A DNA stretch of 48,932 bases from Chloroflexota bacterium (GTDB lineage: Bacteria; Chloroflexota; Dehalococcoidia; Dehalococcoidales; UBA2162). A model generated the notes under the pieces. It was not told the origin of the DNA, did no database searches, and was given only the letters and a program-made list of their open reading frames with translations. The position numbers and the translations under genes are program-made. The DNA lies in the NCBI GenBank assembly GCA_016199495.1, contig JACQGQ010000048.1:1-48932 (forward strand). Reading direction: 5' to 3'. This document shows, one piece after another, positions 40,955-48,932 of the stretch (positions are counted from its first letter, which is position 1; each line of letters begins with the position of its first letter).

Positions 40955-42805
40955 ATGGGGGGCAATATATTGACCGACCTTAATAGCATCCTCTATCAGG
41001 TTAAAAAACCGGCCCGCTACACCGGTGGTGAGTGGAACAGCATCGTCAAGGACTGGGACAAAACAGCTATCAGGATTGCCCTTATCTACCCTGATTTATA
41101 TGAAATAGGCATGTCCAATATGGCTCTGCCTATCCTCTACGAGCTGCTCAATAGCCAGCCGGATGTTCTCGCCGAAAGGGCTTTTGCACCCTGGCCGGAT
41201 ATGGAAGCGCTAATGCGGGCCGAGGGTATCCCCCTCTTTAGCCTGGAATCCAGACGCCCGCTCAACGAATTCGATATTATTGCCTTTTCCCTGGGTTACG
41301 AACTGACCTACACCAACGTCTTGAATATCCTTGACCTGGCTCAAATACCAGTTCTGGCCGCGGAGAGAAACGACTCCCATCCGCTGGTAATAGCCGGTGG
41401 GGGCTGTAGCCTCAACCCGGAACCGATGGTTGACTTCATTGATTTTTTTGCCATCGGGGATGGTGAAGAGATTCTGTTTGAGCTACTCAATAGCTTCCGC
41501 AATTGGAAACAGACGGGCAAGGGAATCCCCAAGGAAGGCCTACTTCGTCAGGCGGCAACCATACCCGGCATCTATGTACCCAGCCTGTATCAGGTGGAAT
41601 ACCAGGCCGACGGTCGACTGAAAAGCATTACGCCGACCGTCGCCGAGGCGAAACCGACCATTCAACGACGGATAGTGACCAAGCTGCCGCCTCCGGTAAC
41701 TAAACCGGTAGTTCCTTACATCGAAGTTATCCACGACCGGGGGGCGATAGAGATTCAGCGGGGTTGCAGTCACGGCTGCCGTTTTTGCCAGGCAGGAATT
41801 ATCTACCGCCCGCTACGGGAGCGGTCTCAGCCGGAGATTGTCGCCGCCGCCGGGGAGCTTATGGCTAACTGCGGCTATAACGAGGTGTCTCTAGTCTCAC
41901 TAAGCACCAGTGATTACCCCGGCATTGATGAACTGGTTGCCAGTCTCGGCCGCTGTTACCCTGACCTTGCCCTGTCGCTACCCAGTCTTTACATTGATAG
42001 CTTCTCGGTAGAGTTGATGGACTCTTTACCCTCTCACAAGAAAACAGGGCTGACCTTCGCCCCCGAGGCCGGCAGTGAAAGACTGCGGCGCAGCATCAAC
42101 AAGGCTGTCTCTGAAGATGAACTCCTGAAAACGGCGACCGCCGCTTTCGACCGGGGCTGGACAGGGATTAAGCTATATTTCATGCTCGGCTTGCCCGGAG
42201 AAACCAGGGATGACATCGAGGGCATCGTCAACCTGGTGGATAAAGTGCGCGCCCTGAGCCGCAGAACTAAAGGGAGGACGCCCCAGATAAGAATTAACCT
42301 GTCAACCTTCGTGCCCAAGCCACACACGCCCTTTCAGTGGGTCGCCCAGGAAAATGAACAGGAGCTAAAGGCTAAACACGAGCTTCTGAAACAGGGATTA
42401 CGTCGCAAGGGAACCAGGCTATCCTGGCAGGACACCGGAGTCAGCCTGCTTGAAGCCGCCCTGTCACGCGGAGATAGGCGATTGGGCAAGGTTATTTATC
42501 ATGCCTGGAAATTGGGCTGCACTTTTGATTCCTGGGATGAGCACTTTAACTATGAAAACTGGTGCCGCGCCTTTACCGAGGCCGGGCTTAAGCCCGAATT
42601 CTACGCCCGGAGGCAGCGCTCCCTGGACGAGCTTCTCCCCTGGTCCCATATCGATGTGGGCGTAACTACGGCTTTCCTCAAGCGCGAATACCAGCGTGCT
42701 ATGGAAAGCGTGGCAACCCGTGACTGCCGTACTGAAGCCTGTAACGCCTGCGGACTAGAAAAGATATATCCGGCGTGCCGGGAAAAGCTGGTTAAGACTA
42801 ACTAA
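40955..42805 (+). CDS. Radical SAM protein of the TIGR03960 family (B12-binding type)
   Basis: A 616-residue protein. The N-terminal region (about 25-200: [59 protein letters not shown]) is a cobalamin-binding-like domain. The radical SAM motif is [13 protein letters not shown], giving the three cluster cysteines, followed by [10 protein letters not shown] and [18 protein letters not shown]. The family often pairs with a TIGR03936 partner, which is absent here. The substrate is not known. It converges with gyrA and overlaps it by 8 bp. Confidence 0.9.
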   Translation: MGGNILTDLNSILYQVKKPARYTGGEWNSIVKDWDKTAIRIALIYPDLYEIGMSNMALPILYELLNSQPDVLAERAFAPWPDMEALMRAEGIPLFSLESRRPLNEFDIIAFSLGYELTYTNVLNILDLAQIPVLAAERNDSHPLVIAGGGCSLNPEPMVDFIDFFAIGDGEEILFELLNSFRNWKQTGKGIPKEGLLRQAATIPGIYVPSLYQVEYQADGRLKSITPTVAEAKPTIQRRIVTKLPPPVTKPVVPYIEVIHDRGAIEIQRGCSHGCRFCQAGIIYRPLRERSQPEIVAAAGELMANCGYNEVSLVSLSTSDYPGIDELVASLGRCYPDLALSLPSLYIDSFSVELMDSLPSHKKTGLTFAPEAGSERLRRSINKAVSEDELLKTATAAFDRGWTGIKLYFMLGLPGETRDDIEGIVNLVDKVRALSRRTKGRTPQIRINLSTFVPKPHTPFQWVAQENEQELKAKHELLKQGLRRKGTRLSWQDTGVSLLEAALSRGDRRLGKVIYHAWKLGCTFDSWDEHFNYENWCRAFTEAGLKPEFYARRQRSLDELLPWSHIDVGVTTAFLKREYQRAMESVATRDCRTEACNACGLEKIYPACREKLVKTN

Positions 42806-45236
42806 AGCAGGCGATAGCCACCACGCTATCGCCATCACTAAGCCTCATCAGCCTCACCCCCTGGGTGCTCCTGCCCTGAATAGTAATGCCCTTTTTAGGG
42901 TCTTTTTCTTTCACCGGGGTGTGGATAACAATCCCTTCAGCCGAGATAATCATCACCTGCTGAGATAGAGAAACCACTCTGGTGGCAGCCACCTTATCCG
43001 TCTTCTCAACCAGCTTGAAGGTCCTGACGCCACTGCCGGCGCGGTGCTGCCGCGGGTAACTGCTAACCGGGGTCAGCTTCCCAAAGCCGTTGGCAGTAAC
43101 AACCAGGAGAAAGCCCTCGGCATAGGCAACCTCCATGCCGAGGACCCGGTCGCCAGCCGCTAGGCGGATACCACTGACCCCACCACTGGTCCTCAGGCTG
43201 GTTCTCAGGCTGGAGACGGCAAACCTGATTGATTGCCCTCCCTCGGTCACTATAATGACATCGTCCTTATCAGTCGCCAAACGGGCGTTCACCAGCTCGT
43301 CTTCCTCCTCGACAGCCATGGCAATAAGGCCACTACTGCGCACCACCGCGAATTTCTCTGAAGCCGTCTTTTTTACCTCACCGGAACGTGTCGCCATCAA
43401 CAAGTAGTTATCGGCGCTAAAATCAGTTACGGCGACGACATCGGTAACCCGCTCACCTTCAGCAATCGGGAAAAGATTAATCACGGCCAGCCCTTTAGCC
43501 GTGCGCGAGCTACCGGCCGGGATTTCATAACATTTGAGACGAAAAACCTTACCCCGGTTGGTGAAGAAGAGCAAGTTATCATGGGTATCAGCCACCGCCA
43601 GCAGTCTGACGGCATCGTTCTCCCTGGTTACCATACCAACGATACCCTTACCGCCACGATGCTGCAGCGTGTAAAGCTGGGAGGGCACCCTTTTGATAAA
43701 TCCCCGGTTACTGAGCGTTACCACCACTCTCTGGTGTGGGATAAGGTCTTCCTCATGAAATTCTACTTCCCCCCGCTCACTTATCTCGGTTCGCCGCGGG
43801 TCACCATACTTGGACTTCAGTTCCTTCACCTCATCCCTTATCAGGAGAAGCACCCTTTTAGGATTAGCCAGCAGCTCTTCCAGATAAGAGATGTTTTTCA
43901 AAACCTCGGTATACTCATCAAGAATCCGGCGCCGCTCCAGATTAGCCAGCCGGCGTAACTGCATATCAAGAATAGCTTGCGCCTGAACCTGAGACAAACT
44001 AAAATCAGTCATCAAGCTCTGGCGGGCCTTCTCCGCCGTTTCCGATTTGCGGATAGTTGCAATCACCTTGTCTATCTGGTCCAGAGCGATTTTAAGCCCT
44101 TCCAGGATATGGGCTCTCGCCCGGGCTCCCTTCAGCTCAAACCTAGAGCGCCGGGTGATAACATCACGACGGAAATCAATATAATACTGGAGCGCTTCCT
44201 TGAGGCTAATGACGCGGGGCTGGCCATCAACCAGAGCCAGCATGTTAACGAAGAAAGCCGATTGCATGGCAGTATGTTTATAGAGGCTGTTAAGCACCTG
44301 CTGCAGCTGAGCTTCTCTCCTTAACTCAATGACAATACGCATACCCTGACGGTCGGACTCATCGCGTAGTTCACTGATGCCGGCAATCTTCTTATTAGCT
44401 ACCCGCTCCGCGATTCTCTCCACCAGGGTCGCCTTATTCGTCTGGTAAGGCAGCTCGGTAACCACTATTTGACGGGGACCTGCCTCCGACCGCTCAATGA
44501 TGTGAGCCTTAGCTTGAACTACTATCCGACCATGCCCGGTAGCATAGGCGCTCTTGATACCATCCTGCCCCAGGATAATACCAGCCGTAGGAAAATCAGG
44601 CCCTTTAACAAAGCGGGTAAGTTCATCAACCGTGGCTCCGGGATTATCGATGAGATAGGAGATAGCCTCACAGACCTCACCCAGGTTATGCGGAGGAATG
44701 CTGGTTGCCATCCCCACCGCAATCCCGGCACTACCATTAACCAGCAAATTAGGCAACTGGGTGGGTAGCACTGAGGGTTCCTTGAGGCTATCATCAAAGT
44801 TGGACACAAAGTCGACAGTATCCTTGTCAATGTCAACTAACATCTGTTCCGCAATCTCGGTCAGGCGGGCCTCGGTATAACGCATGGCGGCCGGTGGGTC
44901 ATTATCCACGCTACCGAAATTACCCTGCCCATCAACCAGAAGATATCGCATCGAGAAATCCTGTGCCAGGCGCACCATGGCATCATAAACAGAGGTATCA
45001 CCATGAGGATGATACTTACCCAGCACCTCACCAACAATGCGGGCACTTTTCTTATGGGCGCTGGTGTGGCGAATCCCCATGTCGTTCATAGCATAAAGAA
45101 TGCGCCGTTGTACCGGCTTCAGTCCATCCCGCACATCAGGTAGCGCCCGGGAAACAATGACACTCATCGCGTAGTCAAGATAAGAGCTCCGCATTTCGTC
45201 TTCTATATTTACCGGTCTAGTTTTACCTAAAACCAT
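42798..45236 (-). CDS. gyrA: DNA gyrase subunit A
   Basis: An 812-residue protein. The catalytic tyrosine is Tyr120 in [10 protein letters not shown]. Breakage-domain strings [19 protein letters not shown] and [25 protein letters not shown] are present, with Thr81 where Escherichia coli has Ser83 of the quinolone region. The C-terminal wrapping domain includes a GyrA-box-like [12 protein letters not shown], separating it from ParC. It adds negative supercoils with GyrB. It lies 15 bp downstream of the TPR gene. Confidence 0.96.
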   Translation of the reverse strand: MVLGKTRPVNIEDEMRSSYLDYAMSVIVSRALPDVRDGLKPVQRRILYAMNDMGIRHTSAHKKSARIVGEVLGKYHPHGDTSVYDAMVRLAQDFSMRYLLVDGQGNFGSVDNDPPAAMRYTEARLTEIAEQMLVDIDKDTVDFVSNFDDSLKEPSVLPTQLPNLLVNGSAGIAVGMATSIPPHNLGEVCEAISYLIDNPGATVDELTRFVKGPDFPTAGIILGQDGIKSAYATGHGRIVVQAKAHIIERSEAGPRQIVVTELPYQTNKATLVERIAERVANKKIAGISELRDESDRQGMRIVIELRREAQLQQVLNSLYKHTAMQSAFFVNMLALVDGQPRVISLKEALQYYIDFRRDVITRRSRFELKGARARAHILEGLKIALDQIDKVIATIRKSETAEKARQSLMTDFSLSQVQAQAILDMQLRRLANLERRRILDEYTEVLKNISYLEELLANPKRVLLLIRDEVKELKSKYGDPRRTEISERGEVEFHEEDLIPHQRVVVTLSNRGFIKRVPSQLYTLQHRGGKGIVGMVTRENDAVRLLAVADTHDNLLFFTNRGKVFRLKCYEIPAGSSRTAKGLAVINLFPIAEGERVTDVVAVTDFSADNYLLMATRSGEVKKTASEKFAVVRSSGLIAMAVEEEDELVNARLATDKDDVIIVTEGGQSIRFAVSSLRTSLRTSGGVSGIRLAAGDRVLGMEVAYAEGFLLVVTANGFGKLTPVSSYPRQHRAGSGVRTFKLVEKTDKVAATRVVSLSQQVMIISAEGIVIHTPVKEKDPKKGITIQGRSTQGVRLMRLSDGDSVVAIACFS

Positions 45237-45251
45237 CTCCGCTCGGGCCTC

Positions 45252-46067
45252 CTACTCCTCATTATCAATCTCCTCATCAATATCAGAGGATTCCTCAGGC
45301 AGTAATTCTGTCTCCTCGTCACCGATTATGATATAGCTGGGCGCGCCGAGTAATGCTTCCTCATACTCAAGCTCACGCCTGATTATTCTATCGCCAGTAT
45401 AAGGCTGAGAATTCTCCACCACCTTTAGCGGGAAGGAAAGTCGTCCGTCTTGAGAGGGATGCCGATACACCTCTCTAATCATGACGGTTATTACCTCTTC
45501 GGTTAAGCTGATGATAGTGGCGGTATACTTATTACCGCCCTCCATCAACTTGATGAGTCGCTGCCCATGCTTAGCCTCAACCTGTCCCAGATACTCCCCA
45601 CGGCTGTTCTCCACGATTAAATTAGACTCATCCACCCTCAAGATTACCTGGCCACCAGCCACCGTTCTGGCCAGTACCTCCGGTGGCGCCAGGTGACAAA
45701 GCTTAACCACCCCCGCCTTGCCTACTTCCTCAATAAACTGTTGCGGCTCGACTTTATGAAAACCACCCCCTGAACTAACCCCGGTCTCTCCTAGATGAGA
45801 TAAACGATTAAGATTCTTCTGGGCAATGGTATTATAAGGGTCGATTTTTATGGTTTTTTCGTAGGCTTCTCTCGCCCGGGCGTAGTCCCCCAACTCCATA
45901 TAGGCTCTAGCCAAACGATTGAAGGCATCAACATCGTTGGGAAAACTCCCCAATAAACTCTTATTAGCGGCTACCGCCTCCTGCCACCGACCCTGCATAG
46001 CTAAGGCTACCGCCTGTTTGCTTGCCTGGCGCCTTTGCCTGGCCCGTTCCTCTTCTTGATATGACAT
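45252..46067 (-). CDS. TPR-repeat protein upstream of gyrA
   Basis: A 271-residue protein. Two TPRs (about 18-85: ALAMQGRWQEAVAANKSLLGS; AFNRLARAYMELGDYARAREAYEKTIKIDP) are followed by a basic/hydrophobic beta-rich domain of unknown type (LARTVAGGQVILRVDESNLIVENS, IISLTEEVITVMIREVYRH) and a strongly acidic tail (ELLPEESSDIDEEIDNEE). It probably binds a protein partner. Co-transcription with gyrA is likely because of the 15-bp gap. Confidence 0.8.
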   Translation of the reverse strand: MSYQEEERARQRRQASKQAVALAMQGRWQEAVAANKSLLGSFPNDVDAFNRLARAYMELGDYARAREAYEKTIKIDPYNTIAQKNLNRLSHLGETGVSSGGGFHKVEPQQFIEEVGKAGVVKLCHLAPPEVLARTVAGGQVILRVDESNLIVENSRGEYLGQVEAKHGQRLIKLMEGGNKYTATIISLTEEVITVMIREVYRHPSQDGRLSFPLKVVENSQPYTGDRIIRRELEYEEALLGAPSYIIIGDEETELLPEESSDIDEEIDNEE

Positions 46068-46151
46068 TCGCCACTCCCCCCGGTAATTAACCCTGAACCA
46101 CTACTCTACTCTAGCTAAAACAGCTAAACAAGTCAAAGTTTTAAAGACATT

Positions 46152-46223
46152 GTTTAGTAACCCCTCACCCTTTATCCCCCTCCCCTTATTAAGGGAAGGG
46201 GGCAGGGGGATGGGTTACTAAAC
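46152..46223 (+). repeat. Palindromic element R7, shortest copy with perfect terminal repeats
   Basis: GTTTAGTAACCC at the left and GGGTTACTAAAC at the right are perfect 12-bp inverted termini. Between them are CTCACCCTTTATCCCCCT, then CCCCTTATTAAGGG and AAGGGGGCAGGGGGAT. No central GAGGGGC hairpin. It looks like a miniature inverted-repeat element. It lies between the TPR and lysC genes. Confidence 0.8.
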
Positions 46224-46282
46224 GACCTCAATTTAATGGGAGCCGTAAGGCGGCGCCTGCCCTCATTTTCTTGCCGCCTAGC

Positions 46283-47503
46283 TTATTTATCTATATCCAG
46301 CTTAAATGCCCGGTGTAAAGCACGAACCGCGTCCTTCACCTTGGACTCATCAATAATGCAGGTTATCCTTATCTCTGAGGTAGTAATCAGTTGAATATTG
46401 ATACCCTGCTCACTGAGTATCCCGAACATCCGGGCGGCATAGCCCGGGGTATTCTGCATACCGGTGCCGACAATACTAACTTTGCCCAGTTTGGCATCGC
46501 TGACACACTCCCGGGCGCCGATTGATTTGGCTATCGGCGCCACAACCGCCATCGCCTTTTCCAGCTGGCTTTTAGCCACGGTAAAAGTTAAATCAGTGAT
46601 ATTATTAATACTGGCGTTCTGCACAATAGTATCGACACTGATATTCGCTCTGGCTAATGGTTCGAAGAGAGCCGCGGCAATACCCGGCTGGTCAGGCACA
46701 CCCACCACCGTTATCTTAGCCACATCAAGGTCATGAGCGATACTCCTCACCTTTTCTCGCACTTCCATAGATACCCCTCCATGAATTAATGTCCCCGGAC
46801 TATCAGTGAAGCTGGAGGCGACCAGAATAGGAACATGAAACAGCTCTCCCAGCTCAACCGCCCGCGGATGCATCACCTTAGCCCCATAGCTGGCCAGCTC
46901 CAGCATCTCCTCATAGCCAATCTCAGATAGCCGTTGCGCCCCAGGCACCAGGCGCGGGTCAGCGGTATAGACCCCTTCAACATCGGTATATATCTGGCAG
47001 ACCTCTGCCCCCAGGCCGGCCGCCAGAGCTACGGCCGTGGTATCAGAGCCGCCCCGGCCCAATGTGGTAACATCCATATCATCGGTAACCCCCTGGAAAC
47101 CAGCCACGATGACAATATTCCCCCTCTCCAGCTCCTTGACCACCCGTTTGGCTTCCACCTTGAGGATGCGGGCGCGATTATAGGTAGCATCGGTGCGTAT
47201 TCCCGCCTGGGCACCGGTGAGGCTAATCGCCTCATAGCCCATAGCCCGGAGCGCCATCGTCAACAGGGTACTGGAAACAATCTCACCGGTGGATAAGAGG
47301 ACATCAAGCTCCCGCTCGCTGGGTTGCTCGGAAAGCTGATAAGCCAGGTTGATTAGCTCATCGGTGGTATCCCCCATTGCCGAGACGACGACCACCACCC
47401 GATTACCCTTGTCCTTAGCCTGAGCGATACGCCGGGCGACACCCTTAATCCGCTCGGCATCGGCCACCGATGAACCGCCATACTTTTGAACAATCAGTGC
47501 CAT
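46283..47503 (-). CDS. lysC: Aspartate kinase
   Basis: A 406-residue monofunctional aspartokinase: [60 protein letters not shown], and two C-terminal ACT domains for feedback by lysine or threonine ([40 protein letters not shown]). It phosphorylates aspartate, the first step to lysine, threonine and methionine. The ATG follows the stop of the upstream gene directly (TAGATG). Confidence 0.95.
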   Translation of the reverse strand: MALIVQKYGGSSVADAERIKGVARRIAQAKDKGNRVVVVVSAMGDTTDELINLAYQLSEQPSERELDVLLSTGEIVSSTLLTMALRAMGYEAISLTGAQAGIRTDATYNRARILKVEAKRVVKELERGNIVIVAGFQGVTDDMDVTTLGRGGSDTTAVALAAGLGAEVCQIYTDVEGVYTADPRLVPGAQRLSEIGYEEMLELASYGAKVMHPRAVELGELFHVPILVASSFTDSPGTLIHGGVSMEVREKVRSIAHDLDVAKITVVGVPDQPGIAAALFEPLARANISVDTIVQNASINNITDLTFTVAKSQLEKAMAVVAPIAKSIGARECVSDAKLGKVSIVGTGMQNTPGYAARMFGILSEQGINIQLITTSEIRITCIIDESKVKDAVRALHRAFKLDIDK

Positions 47504-48694
47504 CTAACCCCTGCCCACCAGTTTCCCCATAATATTATACCCGGGGTCAATAAACAAGCCAGTCTTGGCGGCTTCGGCTTCGGTGAACCTCTTTGCCCCG
47601 TTAGCCGTGAACCCGGGCCCCCACAGCAGAAACGGCACCGGGTCGGGGCTATGGGTGCGGGTCTTAATCGGGGTGGGGTGGTCAGGCAGAATCAGCACCC
47701 GCAGTTCATCCGCCTGCCAGGAGCGGAACCGACTGACAACCTCCCTATCCACTCTCTGGATAGCCTCTACCTTGTCGTCAATTGCGCCGGTGTGCCCGGC
47801 CTCATCCGTGGCTTCGACATGGATGACCACCAAATCATACTGGCTGAGTGCCACCAGGGCGCCACTAGCCTGAGCGGCAAAATCATTATCCAAACCATCC
47901 TTCACCCCTGGTATCTCCAGTATTCCCATCCCCATCATGCCCGCCAGGCCCCGGATAACATCAACCGCCGATGTTACCGCCGCCTCAAGACCATAAATCC
48001 GCGGGAAGGGCGGTATCTCAGGCAGCCGGCTACTGCCCCAGAAGAGCCAGAGCATACTAGCCGGGGTATCACCTCGAGACCTCCGCTCTACATTTATCGG
48101 ATGCTCCCGGAGCACAACCTCGGAGCGTTGCATCAGGTCTCGCAACAAATCGCTCCCCGGACCGCGAGGCATAAACTCAGCAATAGATTTATCCGGGATA
48201 TCATGCGGGGGAGTGCAGGTAGCCAGCAGGGTATCCTCTCGCCCCTTGAGCTTACAGATATGCCGGTAGCTGACGCCAGGGTAGAAGTGAATCTGGTCAC
48301 TACCCAGGCTTTCATTCAAAGCAGCGATAAGCGGCTGCGCCTCTTCGCTGCTGATATGCCCGGCGCTGTAGTCCCACATCCTGCCGTCACGGATAGCCAC
48401 CAGATTGCAGCGAAAAACGACCTCCCCCTCACCAATGGGAATACCCATGCTTTTGGCTTCAATAGCCGCCCGCCCGCCGTAGTAGACTTCTGGGTCATAA
48501 CCAAACACCGACATACAGGCGCCGGCACTGGAAGGCTCCATCCCCGGCGGCACGGTGCGCACCAGCCCGACAATACCCCCCGGCACCACGGCATCCAGGT
48601 TGGGCGTATCAGCCAGTTCCAGGCAGGTCTTGCCACCACGCTCAGGCAGCGGTAAACCGGCAGCACCATCAACTATCAGCACGCAGTATTTCAA
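47504..48694 (-). CDS. apgM: ApgM-type phosphoglycerate mutase-like protein (possible homoserine kinase)
   Basis: A 396-residue alkaline-phosphatase-superfamily protein. CVLIVDGAAGLPLPERGGKT holds the metal Asp, and SVFGYDPEVYYGGRAAIEAKS, VVFRCNLVA, VVIHVEATDEAGHTGAIDDKVEAI and VLILPDHPTPIKTRTHS complete the cofactor-independent mutase pattern. Proteins of this branch next to aspartate kinase have been proposed to act as an alternative homoserine kinase. The immediate coupling with lysC favours the threonine-pathway role, but glycolysis is possible. Confidence 0.82.
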   Translation of the reverse strand: MKYCVLIVDGAAGLPLPERGGKTCLELADTPNLDAVVPGGIVGLVRTVPPGMEPSSAGACMSVFGYDPEVYYGGRAAIEAKSMGIPIGEGEVVFRCNLVAIRDGRMWDYSAGHISSEEAQPLIAALNESLGSDQIHFYPGVSYRHICKLKGREDTLLATCTPPHDIPDKSIAEFMPRGPGSDLLRDLMQRSEVVLREHPINVERRSRGDTPASMLWLFWGSSRLPEIPPFPRIYGLEAAVTSAVDVIRGLAGMMGMGILEIPGVKDGLDNDFAAQASGALVALSQYDLVVIHVEATDEAGHTGAIDDKVEAIQRVDREVVSRFRSWQADELRVLILPDHPTPIKTRTHSPDPVPFLLWGPGFTANGAKRFTEAEAAKTGLFIDPGYNIMGKLVGRG

Positions 48695-48699
48695 TCTCA

Positions 48700-48790
48700 G
48701 TAACCCTATCCCTTATAGCCCCTTCCCCTTTTAAAGAGGAAGGGGAAGATTATTTTTGAAGAGAGGCTCCGCCTCTCTTCAACTCCCCCT
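48700..48790 (+). repeat. Palindromic element R8, partial copy
   Basis: GTAACCCTATCCC, then CCCCTTCCCCTT/AGGAAGGGG, a T-rich spacer, hairpin AGAGAGGC-tcc-GCCTCTCT, then AACTCCCC. One arm and the central hairpin are recognisable; the opposite arm is degenerate. It starts just upstream of the ApgM ATG, so it overlaps that gene's leader. Confidence 0.65.
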
Positions 48791-48845
48791 CGGTATCTTT
48801 CGCCTGCAAAATCGAGGTTTCTCCTCGACTTTCAGGACACCCTTC

Positions 48846-48874
48846 TTGCCCAAGAGGTTAAATTCGCCTATAAT
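48846..48874 (+). promoter_or_regulatory. Promoter of the tRNA-Pro gene
   Basis: TTGCCC (48846-48851), 17 bp, TATAAT (48869-48874), ending 10 bases before the tRNA 5' end. Confidence 0.8.
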
Positions 48875-48884
48875 AGCTTAAGTA

Positions 48885-48932
48885 CGGGGCGTAGCGCAGT
48901 CTGGTTAGCGCGCAGCGTTCGGGACGCTGAGG
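48885..48932 (+). tRNA. tRNA-Pro (anticodon CGG), truncated by the window end
   Basis: Acceptor CGGGGCG, D arm GCGCAGTCTGGTTAGCGC, anticodon stem CAGCG/CGCTG with loop TTCGGGA. The variable loop begins at the window edge; the T arm is outside. Confidence 0.92.

Noticed and set aside
47486..48655. Long plus-strand open frame of 389 codons opposite apgM
   Set aside because: It mirrors the codon structure of the well-supported minus-strand gene, has low-complexity His/Pro/Gln-rich translation and no ribosome site.
1280..48790. The repeated GC-rich palindromes as CRISPR repeats
   Set aside because: Copies are kilobases apart, differ in orientation and composition, and have no regular spacers.

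Overview
This window looks like part of an anaerobic or microaerophilic bacterial chromosome. The gene set (tungsten/molybdenum aldehyde ferredoxin oxidoreductase, stand-alone CoA-binding acyl-CoA synthetase subunit, TIGR03960-type radical SAM protein, paired aspartate kinase/ApgM-type mutase, CsoR-YHS-CopA copper cluster, IscU/NifS genes next to TusA/DsrE) fits Chloroflexota, most likely class Dehalococcoidia. That placement is an inference from gene content. No rRNA or other taxonomic marker is present. Both strands carry genes, often in short same-strand operons.

Layout. 1-1091: 5' part of an aldehyde ferredoxin oxidoreductase gene. 1280-3875: a DNA methyltransferase plus HNH endonuclease (a probable type II restriction-modification pair) between two inverted palindromic repeats. 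4075-13507: MFS transporter, zinc-ribbon regulator, MsrP/MsrQ-like molybdoenzyme pair, M28 peptidase, cupin, an orphan ParA/ribbon-helix-helix operon, a PQQ-type sugar dehydrogenase, a TIGR01906 membrane protein and a stand-alone LigD phosphoesterase. 13696-18709: a block of leftward genes dominated by oxidative-stress functions (WrbA, ferritin-like, AhpD-like, peroxiredoxin, flavodoxin, Fe/Mn superoxide dismutase). 18969-20151: a second repeat-flanked unit carrying a putative PD-(D/E)XK nuclease, next to a BrnT/BrnA-like toxin-antitoxin pair. 20873-25870: TyrA-like dehydrogenase, two methyltransferases and a sulfur/Fe-S cluster (TusA, DsrE2-like, IscU fused to zinc ribbons, and a NifS homologue lacking the PLP lysine). 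26080-30511: copper cluster (CsoR with its promoter, a broken DUF411 gene, Lgt, YHS protein, CopA). 30508-32085: thioredoxin/glutaredoxin operon containing a clear selenocysteine glutaredoxin. 32353-48694: mostly housekeeping genes (transporter, PrmC/PrfA, NYN protein, nucleotidyltransferase, acyl-CoA synthetase subunit, tRNA-Asn, radical SAM protein, GyrA, TPR protein, LysC, ApgM). The window ends inside a tRNA-Pro gene.

Most notable signals. (1) A dispersed palindromic element with terminal inverted repeats (GTTTAGTAACCC in the cleanest copy) occurs as compact copies (32169, 40725, 46152, 48700) and as two split copies. In the split copies, defence-like genes lie between the arms and each end carries an outward-facing intrinsic terminator. 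This looks like a simple insulated cargo cassette. (2) Selenocysteine decoding: an in-frame TGA at the CxxC cysteine of a glutaredoxin gene that no stop-to-stop ORF search would report, and a second TGA at a conserved cysteine of a decayed DUF411 gene, each followed by a SECIS-like hairpin. (3) A NifS-like protein with Gln at the PLP-lysine position, beside an IscU-zinc-ribbon fusion.
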